This document shows positions 1 to 6,700 of a stretch of DNA of 11,615 bases, piece by piece (position 1 is the stretch's first letter; every line of letters starts with the position of its first letter). The stretch covers positions 1-11,615 of the forward strand of contig JAAZAW010000172.1 of NCBI GenBank assembly GCA_012514125.1, written 5' to 3'. The position numbers were made by a program, and so were the translations under genes. Source of the stretch: Phycisphaerae bacterium (GTDB lineage Bacteria > Planctomycetota > Phycisphaerae > JAAYCJ01). Under the pieces are notes generated by a model. The model had not been told where the DNA came from. It made no database searches and saw only the letters and a list, made by a program, of their open reading frames with translations.

Positions 1-140
1 ACGGGATGATGAAAAATCGTCGTTATTTTCAGTAAATTGGCTCATTTTTTGCAAAACTGACAGTGATGATGTTTTATATCAAGTATGGGTATTAAAAAAA
101 TGAAAATTGTCATTTCGGAAAATTTACCCGGACACCCCAA
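1..140. other. AT-rich left edge, no gene recognised
   Basis: This AT-rich stretch has stop codons in most frames and only tiny open frames, such as a nine-codon one from position 6. I see no ribosome binding site followed by a plausible protein, no RNA gene and no clear terminator. It may be intergenic DNA or the tail of something outside the window. It runs straight into the 21-bp repeat array. Confidence 0.5.
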
Positions 141-350
141 AAATCGAAAAAGTCGATCGACAAATTGAATAAGTCGATCGTCAAAACGGAAAAGACGATC
201 GACAAAATGGAAAAGTCGATCGACAAATCGGAAAAGACGATCGACAAAACGGAAAAGTCGATCGACTTTTTGGGAAAGTTGATCGACAATTAGCGAAAGT
301 CGATCGTAAAAAGCCAAAAGTCGGTCGGTTTTTTATCTTTTTTGATCGAT
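141..350. repeat. Tandem array of ten 21-bp units with palindromic core GTCGATCGAC
   Basis: Ten copies of a decamer occur at exact 21-bp steps, starting at 152, 173, 194, 215, 236, 257, 278, 299, 320 and 341. Three copies (152, 215, 257) are the perfect palindrome GTCGATCGAC. The others differ by one to several bases, and decay is worst in the last two. The spacer is A-rich, typically AAAnnGGAAAA. Twenty-one bases is about two DNA helix turns, so all palindromes face the same side of the helix. The period is a multiple of three, so both strands stay open. The - strand reads as VDRLFRF heptads and the + strand as KxEKxID heptads. The - frame starts at a TTG near 317 without a ribosome binding site, and the + frame has no upstream start. 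I therefore treat this as a DNA repeat, either protein-binding sites or a satellite, rather than a gene. Confidence 0.85.
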
Positions 351-663
351 TTTGCTCTTCGGAAATTAATAATGCTTATCAGGCAACGGTCATCGCTCTG
401 CGGCTATGCGAAAAAAACAGCCGACAAGCAAAAGTCCCACGGCCAAAATCCCAGAGTTAATGGCCGACAGCTTTTCCCGCCGTAGACGGTCGGACGGTAG
501 ACAGTAGACTTTTCGTTCTTTTCCTTTGCCTTTCTTTCACTTTTACTGATATACTATGATTTACTGAAATGGGTCGGTGTGGGAAGAAGCTTGATGCAAA
601 AGAATATTTAGTAAAGATGGTGGGCACAGTCCACCTACGCAACTACTAACAAGGGAGCACAAC
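351..663. other. Intergenic stretch with short repeats and hairpins
   Basis: No convincing gene lies here. The unit GTAGAC occurs three times, at 482-487, 497-502 and 504-509. The pentamers CGGCT (400-404 region) and AGCCG (418-422 region) can form a small hairpin across an A-rich loop. GGCC at 441-444 can pair with GGCC at 462-465. These might be parts of a structured RNA, but I could not match them to a known riboswitch. The 3' part appears to be the promoter and leader of the truncated gene at 664. An open frame of 61 codons on the - strand (457-642) has no recognisable content. Confidence 0.4.
526..555 (+). promoter_or_regulatory. Possible sigma-70 promoter for the zinc-ribbon gene remnant
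   Basis: TTGCCT at 526-531 and TATACT at 550-555 are separated by 18 bases and sit in AT-rich DNA. They would start transcription near 562 and leave a leader of about 100 bases before the ATG at 664. The -35 and -10 boxes each fit the consensus only in part, so this is a reasonable guess and no more. Confidence 0.4.
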
Positions 664-801
664 ATGGCTAGATGCACAGCCCCAATACGCGGCCATCGAA
701 CGACGAGCGGAGCAGCCAACTGCCCAGTATGCGGTTGGCATTATGGAAGAAGCTATGGTGGATACAGCCGGGTATCCATGACAAGGCCTGGCTTGTCATG
801 A
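664..801 (+). pseudogene. Truncated N-terminal zinc-ribbon gene, possibly the start of a TIR-type defence protein
   Basis: The 45-codon frame starts at ATG 664, six bases after GGGAG, which is a good ribosome binding site. Residues 1-36 contain C4, H11, C20 and C23 in the arrangement MARCTAPIRGH...NCPVCG, followed by a Gly/Tyr/Ser-rich stretch. The cysteines and histidine look like a small zinc knuckle. From memory, this kind of N-terminus (C-x-A-P-x-x-GHR...ACPxC, then a Ser/Tyr/Gly-rich linker) heads larger bacterial proteins with a TIR domain or similar effector. That link was not checked here. At codon 37 the frame enters the 96-bp repeat, which supplies nine foreign residues and the TGA at 799. 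No downstream effector domain remains in any frame, so the rest was lost. An intact short protein is possible but unlikely, because the break falls exactly at the repeat edge. Confidence 0.6.
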
Positions 802-867
802 CATTAGGATGGATATTCATTTATGAATATCCTCCATTTCGTTTTTATTCTATTAAATCACCTGCAC
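772..867. repeat. 96-bp dispersed repeat, copy 1, with two palindromes
   Basis: This block matches 3667-3762 in the same orientation with no gaps and six mismatches (at 807, 811, 823, 833, 845 and 854). It holds two hairpins. CATGACAAG (777-785) pairs with CTTGTCATG (792-800) around a six-base loop. GGATATTCAT (811-820) pairs with ATGAATATCC (823-832) around two bases. Neither hairpin is followed by a T-run, so it is not a classic intrinsic terminator, although a hairpin 3' end for convergent transcripts is possible. The left edge cuts the zinc-ribbon gene at codon 37. The right edge cuts the IS110 transposase start at about codon 46 and supplies its last residues and stop codon. Confidence 0.85.
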
Positions 868-1005
868 CGCGTCGATCGTCTCCAGAGTCTTTATCAACAT
901 CGGCCAGCCGCCGTGAACCATTTTCGTCACGACATTCTTGCCGTTTTCATCCAACACGCAAAACGTCCATTGACTTTTGTGAGCATCCAGACCAAGATAT
1001 CGCAT
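853..1005 (-). pseudogene. IS110-family transposase, N-terminal fragment
   Basis: The frame starts at the ATG at 1005, seven to eight bases after a strong AAGGAGG ribosome binding site. It begins MRYLGLDAHKSQWTFCVLDE, the typical start of IS110-family (DEDD) transposases; D7 in GLDAHK would be the first catalytic acidic residue. The next part, NGKNVVTKMVHGGWPMLIKTL, also fits the family. The frame ends after 50 residues as ...DAVQVI-stop, inside the 96-bp repeat, whereas full transposases run to about 300-400 residues. The other DEDD residues and the C-terminal serine domain are gone. DNA upstream of the start (1006-1098) may be the remnant of the IS left end, which in this family carries the noncoding bridge-RNA region; I cannot see the exact end. 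The fragment cannot be active. Confidence 0.75.
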
Positions 1006-1098
1006 AGCAAGCCTCCTTCGAATATGGGACAAAGTTAATTCGTTTGATCCCGAGTTTATCCGACTTGGAGGCTGAAATTTCGGGGGGCTATCAAGTTA

Positions 1099-2298
1099 AT
1101 GAAAGGAATGGATAAGATGCGGATGGTTTGGGATATGACGAAACTGGCGGCGGTACCGAAGGTGTGGGACGCGGAAGAGGTGGTTAAAGCGGATGGACGA
1201 TTTTTCTTTACGGAAGGTCCCAAGCGAGGGCGGCGGCCTCGGGGGGTGAGGGCGATTTGGTATGAGTCGGAAAAATACCAGAAGAAGGCGACGCGGGTTT
1301 TTGCGTGGCTGGGTGTGCCGGAGGGGGCGGGGCGGAAGAAGGTGCCGGGGATCGTGCTGGTGCATGGCGGGGGCGGGACGGCGTTTGCGGATTGGGTGAG
1401 GATGTGGAACGAGCGGGGGTATGCGGCGATCGCGATGGATACGTGCGGGCATGTGCCGTGCGGGCCGGAGTATGGGAAGTGGGATTCGCACGAGTACAGC
1501 GGGCCGATTCTTGAAAAGGCTTTTGAGGAGATCGATCTGCCGGTGAAAGAGCAGTGGCCCTGTCATGCGGTGTCGGCGGTGATACGGGGGCATTCGCTGC
1601 TCAGGAGTCTGCCGCAGGTGGACCCGAAGCGGGTGGGGATTTGCGGGATCAGTTGGGGCGGGTATCTGACGAGCATCAGTATGGGGGTGGACGATCGGTT
1701 TCGCTTCGCGGTGCCGATTTATGGCTGCGGGTTTCTGGGTGAGCAGTCGGCGTGGGAGGGGGAGTTTGAGAAGTTGGGAGCCGAGCGGGCTCGGAAATGG
1801 CTTAAATGGTGGGACCCGTCGAATTATATTCCGAAGGCGAAACTGCCGACGTTGTGGGTGACGGGGTCGAACGATTTTGCGTATAATCTGCGGATGGTGA
1901 ATGACTCGTGCCGCGTGCATGGGGGCAGGCCGATGCTGTCGGTGGGGGTGCGGTATGGGCATAGCCACAAGCATGGTTGGAAGAGGAGAGAATCGATGGC
2001 GTTCGCGGATAGTGTTTGTTTGAAGGGGGAGCCGATGGTTCGGGTGGTGAGGCAGGGGATGAAGGCGGGGAAGGCGTTTGCGGCGTTTGATCGGCGGATG
2101 ACGCCGAAGGGGGCGTGGCTGTGTTTTACGACCGATGAGGGGAAATGGCAGGAGCGGTTTTGGCGGATGCGGAAGGTGGAGATCGGGGCGGGCGTGGTGA
2201 GTGCGGAGGTGCCGGCGAAGGCGAGGGCGTGGTTTTTCAATTTCAAGGATGCGCGAGGGTTGATCAGCAGTTCGGGGATGGAAGAAGATAGAAGATAA
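1099..2298 (+). CDS. Alpha/beta hydrolase, acetyl xylan esterase / dienelactone hydrolase-like
   Basis: This is a 399-residue serine hydrolase with no signal peptide or membrane segment, so it is probably cytoplasmic. The HGGGGTAF segment (89-96) follows strand IVLV and fits the oxyanion-hole region. GISWGG (183-188) is the nucleophile elbow with S185. D259, in VTGSND, and H288, in YGHSH, are the likely other triad members. The early ATRVFAWLGVPEG segment is typical of the esterases found beside carbohydrate genes in planctomycetes and relatives. Likely substrates are acetyl or other esters on sugars; the exact one is not visible. Start choice: ATG 1099 has GGGGGG eleven bases upstream, but ATG 1117 (residue 7) has AAAGGA at 1102-1107 with ideal spacing and may be the true start. 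The last residues, EEDRR, are encoded by a GAAGATAGAAG repeat that continues past the stop. Codons are extremely G-rich, with GGG common for glycine. Confidence 0.8.
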   Translation: MKGMDKMRMVWDMTKLAAVPKVWDAEEVVKADGRFFFTEGPKRGRRPRGVRAIWYESEKYQKKATRVFAWLGVPEGAGRKKVPGIVLVHGGGGTAFADWVRMWNERGYAAIAMDTCGHVPCGPEYGKWDSHEYSGPILEKAFEEIDLPVKEQWPCHAVSAVIRGHSLLRSLPQVDPKRVGICGISWGGYLTSISMGVDDRFRFAVPIYGCGFLGEQSAWEGEFEKLGAERARKWLKWWDPSNYIPKAKLPTLWVTGSNDFAYNLRMVNDSCRVHGGRPMLSVGVRYGHSHKHGWKRRESMAFADSVCLKGEPMVRVVRQGMKAGKAFAAFDRRMTPKGAWLCFTTDEGKWQERFWRMRKVEIGAGVVSAEVPAKARAWFFNFKDARGLISSSGMEEDRR

Positions 2299-2396
2299 AG
2301 TTGGAAGGGGGGCAGGCTTTAGGCTTTGGGCTTGGGGCTTTGGGAAGAGAAGAAATGAACGTTGAGTAGAGCGAGTTGGAAGTTGGAAGATAGAAG
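2284..2396. repeat. Low-complexity repeats between the esterase and glycosidase genes
   Basis: GAAGATAGAAG occurs at 2284-2294 and again at 2386-2396. GTTGGAAG occurs at 2300-2307, 2375-2382 and 2382-2389. Between them lies a four-fold 7-bp tandem, GGCTTTA/GGCTTTG/GGCTTGG/GGCTTTG, at 2315-2342. The first copy forms the last codons and stop of the esterase gene. I see no promoter or terminator in the spacer. The purine-rich + strand continues the composition of the flanking genes. Confidence 0.65.
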
Positions 2397-2436
2397 GCGT
2401 GTGATGGGTTAACTTGATTTATAACAGGAGACGGCG

Positions 2437-3636
2437 ATGGAATTTCCACAGCAGATGGCGAGTTTTCGCAAGGGGGTAGCCGGGGCGGGCGGCAGTTGGG
2501 ACATGCGTGAGGAGTTGGTGCCGCGGCGGTTGACGATGGTGATGTGGGATAATGCGTTTTTGCTTCGGCACATTCCGGGGGGATCGTTCGAGGATTATGA
2601 GAAGGTGTTGGAGGAGACGATCGAGCGGGGGTATAACACGGTTCGTCTCGATCCGATGCCGCAGTGGGTGGATTTGTCGCGGCCGGAGACGGTTTTGGAG
2701 TGGAGTGATCCGAAGATCCCGTATATGCCGTGGAATTGGAATTCGGCGGTGAAGGGGCCGGTGGGGCGGTGGCTGATCGAGTTTATGGAGAAGGTATTGG
2801 CGAAGGGGATGAATTATACGCTCAGTGCGTGGTGGTTTAATAATACGGGAATTTTTACGGGCGGGCCGGCGTTGTTGGGGGAGTTGACGGATCACCGGGC
2901 GGGGGCGGAGCTTTGGATTCGGATGCTGCGGGAGTGGAAACGGCGGTTTGGGTTCGAGGGGCTGATGTATGTGGACCTGGCCAACGAGGTGCCGTATTTT
3001 TTCCCGGGATTTTTGGATCGGATGAAGAAAGAGACGGGTTATGGGTGGGAAAACGGGGTATTTAACGAGGCCCAGATCGGGTTTATCGCGAAGGAGCTCA
3101 ACGAGGCGATTCACCTGTTGATGGAGGCGTTTCCGGAGTTGCGGTTTACCTCGTCGATTCACGGGGATGTTCGTTGGCTGGACGTGCCGGTGGAGTTTGA
3201 CTGTCTGGACGTTCATTTTTACGCGGATGCCGATCCGCGATGGATGTGGCGGACGCAATTTCATTTGCGTATGCCGGAGCTTTTTACGACGACTCACTGG
3301 CACAAGGATTTTTCGGATCGGGCGATGAAGACAGCGAGGGCGATCTCGCCGATGCTTCGGGCCCGTCAGCGGGAGAAGGTGTCTCAATTTGCGGGGTGGG
3401 CGAATCGTCGAGGCATGCCGCTGACGACGACGGAGTCGTGGGCGTCGTGGTACATGTTCGATAGTCCGGACCTGGATTGGTCATGGCTGCTCGAGTGGTC
3501 GGAGTGGAGCGTGGACGATGCGCTGGAATTCGGCATGTGGGGCTGGACGCCGCACAATTACTGTCAGCCGCAGTTTGCGAACTGGCAGGAGGTGCGATGG
3601 CACCAGCGGTTGACGCAGAAGTTTTTAAGAGGGTAA
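2437..3636 (+). CDS. Cellulase-like glycoside hydrolase, clan GH-A TIM barrel
   Basis: This 399-residue protein has no signal peptide and is rich in Trp and aromatic residues, as sugar-binding clefts are. MYVDLANEVPYF (177-188) contains the N183-E184 pair typical of the clan GH-A acid/base on strand 4. LTTTESWASW (329-338) places E333 as the likely nucleophile at the end of strand 7. LDVHFYAD (257-264) looks like a strand 6 site. It resembles the cellulase-like family proteins of planctomycetes and verrucomicrobia, which are distant from classic GH5; the substrate cannot be read from sequence. The start is well supported by AGGAG eight bases before the ATG. It lies 138 bases after the esterase gene on the same strand with the same G-rich codon style, so the two probably act on one imported, esterified oligosaccharide. 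Its 3' end converges on addA across the second 96-bp repeat. Confidence 0.8.
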   Translation: MEFPQQMASFRKGVAGAGGSWDMREELVPRRLTMVMWDNAFLLRHIPGGSFEDYEKVLEETIERGYNTVRLDPMPQWVDLSRPETVLEWSDPKIPYMPWNWNSAVKGPVGRWLIEFMEKVLAKGMNYTLSAWWFNNTGIFTGGPALLGELTDHRAGAELWIRMLREWKRRFGFEGLMYVDLANEVPYFFPGFLDRMKKETGYGWENGVFNEAQIGFIAKELNEAIHLLMEAFPELRFTSSIHGDVRWLDVPVEFDCLDVHFYADADPRWMWRTQFHLRMPELFTTTHWHKDFSDRAMKTARAISPMLRARQREKVSQFAGWANRRGMPLTTTESWASWYMFDSPDLDWSWLLEWSEWSVDDALEFGMWGWTPHNYCQPQFANWQEVRWHQRLTQKFLRG

Positions 3637-3666
3637 GGTGTTGAGAGAAGAATGAAAATGAGTCAT

Positions 3667-3762
3667 GTATCCATGACAAGGCCTGGCTTGTCATGACATT
3701 AAGATCGATATTCATTTGTGAATATCCACCATTTCGTTTCTATTCTATCAAATCACCTGCAC
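3667..3762. repeat. 96-bp dispersed repeat, copy 2, overlapping the end of addA
   Basis: This copy is 94 percent identical to 772-867. The first hairpin (CATGACAAG 3672-3680 with CTTGTCATG 3687-3695) is perfectly kept. The second is weaker, GATATTCA with TGAATATC, having lost its closing and loop-side pairs. The last 15 bases are the final codons (VQVI) and stop of addA, the same position at which copy 1 ends the IS110 fragment (TGA here, TAA there). It sits between two convergent genes, so its hairpins may protect or end both transcripts, although no U-tract follows. Confidence 0.85.
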
Positions 3763-6700
3763 GGCGGCGTTGGGTTCGGAAAAATAGAGCCAGGCGGAGA
3801 GGACCGGTTTTCGGAGGATGCCGGTCATGGCTTGGGCGTAAAGGTGAATCTGCGTGCGGTAATGTTCGACCATACGGTCAACGGCGCTTACGTCGATGGC
3901 ATTGGTCTTGTAGTCGATGATGATGACGCCCGTCTCGGTGTCGATCAGACAATCGACGATGCCCTGAATCAGGATCGGCTCGTTGATGGATTTGGGGCGA
4001 AGGGCTTCGGGGATGTCCTGGGCGTTGATGAGAAAATTGAAGGGAAGTTCCCGATACAGATGATCGAGGTTCTCCAGCATGAGCCTGCCGGGGACGCCGG
4101 CGAAAAACCGTTCGACCTTAAGAGGATCGACCTTGCGGGCATGATCGGCGGTCAGAACGCCGCGCTGGGCAAGCTGCGAAAGTTGCCGGGCGATGTTTTC
4201 ATCGTCCATCGGCTCTGTCAGATCGACGACCTGCATGAAACGGTGCCAGGCGTTGCCGCGGTCGATGGCTTCGCGAACGGTGGGTTCGGGGAAGGTGATT
4301 TCGATATTTTTTGTCAATCGGCCGGGCTGATTTTGTCGGTCGGATTCGGTTAGGGTAATGTTTTCGTAAGGGTCGGCCTGCTGCGTGAGTTCCGTGACGG
4401 AAAAATGCGTCGGCATCGAGGTAAGTTCTTCAAATGGATATTGCCAGTCAAGTTGGCTGATGACCAGATCGATTTTTTCACGGATTTGCGGCGGCAGTGT
4501 GTCGGTGGAAGAATTTAAAATCGCGTTGAGTCGATCACAGACGGATTTTTCATCGGCGGCTTGGCCGGTGGTTGTGAGCGACCACTCCTGAATCGCGGCT
4601 GATGGATAAAACGTCAATGAATTGACGCCCAAAATTTGCGTAGTCTCGTTGTTCGAAGTCAGCAGGGTGGTCAGAGCGGATTTTTCATTCGGCGTCGATG
4701 CCATCGCCAGGGTGATCCACGATAGGGGCGTGATTTTGTCGGCGACGAGATTCGCGGGGAATTTACCATCGGGTGTGGGTTGAACCGTTTGGAGATATTT
4801 ACTCAGTGAATCGGCGCGTTCGCTGCCGATCATGATGAGTTTTTCCTTCGTGCGGGTCATGGCCACGTAGAGCAATCGGAGCTCTTCGGCGATATCGCGG
4901 TGGCGGGCGTGGCGGGCAATGGCGAGCAGGGGAAGAGTGTCGTGTTTGGTGAAGTTTGATGGATTGACGTATTTCATTCCAAAGAGCAGATTGCGGTCGA
5001 ACTGAATGTCGGCGCGGGTATCGGTGAGATTGATCTGTTTGCCGAGATTGCCGAGCACGACGACGGGAAATTCGAGTCCTTTACTCGCGTGAACAGACAT
5101 GATCCGCACGCCCACTCCGGCGCCGGCCTGGACGGAGGAAATGGGGGTCGAACGTTCCTGGACGATGTCGAGATAATTTAAAAAGCTGCGAAGGTCGCTT
5201 TGATCGTCCTGACTGAATTGCCAGGCGAGTTTCAAAAATTGATCGAGGTTCTCGACGCCGGAGGAGTCGGGCGTTGTAGCCCGGATATAATCGGAATAGC
5301 CTGTTTCAAGATAGATTTGCTGGACCAGTTCCCCGACACTGCAACAGCCCGCCGTTCGCCGCCAGCGTTCCAGACGGCTGATAAAACTCCGCAGTTTGGA
5401 TGTGGTTGGGCTCAGAGGATTTTCCGACATGAATTTCAAGACGCCGGAGTAAAAATGTTCCCTGCCGGCGGCGAGGCGAATCTGTGCCAGTTCGCTCAGG
5501 GTTAATCCGACGAGCGGACTTCGCAGGATCGATGCCAGTGAAATATCGTGGAACGGGTTATTGATCATCGTCAGTAGCGAGACCATATCGGAAATTTCCG
5601 GATATTCCAGAAACGCTTCGATGCGTTCACAGTAGGCGCTCAGGCCCAGGCGACGGAGCATGAGGATATATCGGCCCGCGACGTTGTGCATCGTCCGCAA
5701 CAAAATCACAATATCGTCAGGCTCGATGGGGCGCGTTTGGCCGTTGTCGGTGATGGGGAATTTTGAGTCGATGAGTTGCCGAATACGCCGGGCGGTCAGC
5801 AGGGCTTCACGTTCGACGGCCTCCATTTCAAGAAGTTCGTTTCGTTCATTTTCGCCGCCGTTGTCCTGGGCCTGGAATTTTCGTTCCAGCAGATGAATTT
5901 CCGCGGTCATCGGAATCTGGATTTCAGGATGGACGGCTGCACAGACCAGTTGATTGCCCCGATCGTAGGTCAGCTCCAGTTCTTCGCCTGTGAGGATGGG
6001 TGTGAAGACGGCGTTGACCGAATCGAGCACCTCCCGCCGTGAACGGAAGTTGTCCGCCAGATCGATTTTCGTCAGGCCGAGATTTTGCCCGGCGATATCG
6101 CAAAGGCGTTGAAAAATTTCCGGCTCAGCCAGACGAAAACGATAAATACTCTGCTTGACGTCGCCGACCATGAACAGGTTGGTGCATCGGTCCGGGTGTG
6201 TTTCATCGGGCCGACACAGCAGCCGGATAATCGTGTCCTGAAGCTCATTGATGTCCTGGTATTCATCGACCATGACGAATTTGAACAGGTTCCGGTACTT
6301 GTCGGCGACTTCGCTGGGGATGATTGTACCGTCGGAATCATTCGGCGAAGTCAGAACCTTCAGGGCCAGACGCTGAAGATCGTCGAATTCCAGTTGGCCT
6401 TGCGATTGTTTCCTGGCTATCAGCCGTTGTGAAAATTCATCGACCAGATCCAGCAGCAGGTCGATCAACTGGGCCTGTTCTTGCAGCATGAGGGTATGAT
6501 TCGGATTCAGGATCGATCCGATATCGCCCAGGATTTCTTTCAGACGTTCCTTGCTCAAATCGACCTGAGCACGGATCGGCTCCCACCAGTCTTTGTCTTC
6601 AGGCTTGCGGATTTGTGGACTGCGAGCCATCGGCTGTTGGATTAATTCTTGAAGTTCGCTTAAGCGATTCGTTGTCAGCGACTGCGCAAGATCGCGGCAG

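Noticed and set aside
42..317. A 91-codon - strand frame of VDRLFRF heptads across the 21-bp array
   Set aside because: It starts with TTG and no ribosome binding site, and the open frame follows automatically from a repeat length divisible by three. The opposite strand is open for the same reason.
141..350. CRISPR array
   Set aside because: Units are 21 bp and directly tandem with no unique spacers, and no cas gene is present.
457..642. A 61-codon - strand frame
   Set aside because: No recognisable domain or ribosome binding site, and it overlaps low-complexity GTAGAC repeats and the probable promoter.
772..832. Rho-independent terminator in the 96-bp repeat
   Set aside because: The stems are good, but neither strand has a U-run directly after a hairpin; a hairpin-only 3' end remains possible.
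672..1007. A 111-codon + strand frame
   Set aside because: It is out of frame with the zinc-ribbon start and antisense to the IS110 fragment; its translation shows no family features.
1090..2418. ATCAAGTTAA at 1090-1099 and its reverse complement at 2409-2418 flank the esterase gene like terminal inverted repeats
   Set aside because: Ten-base inverted matches are expected by chance many times in 11 kb, and there is no target-site duplication or transposase linked to them.
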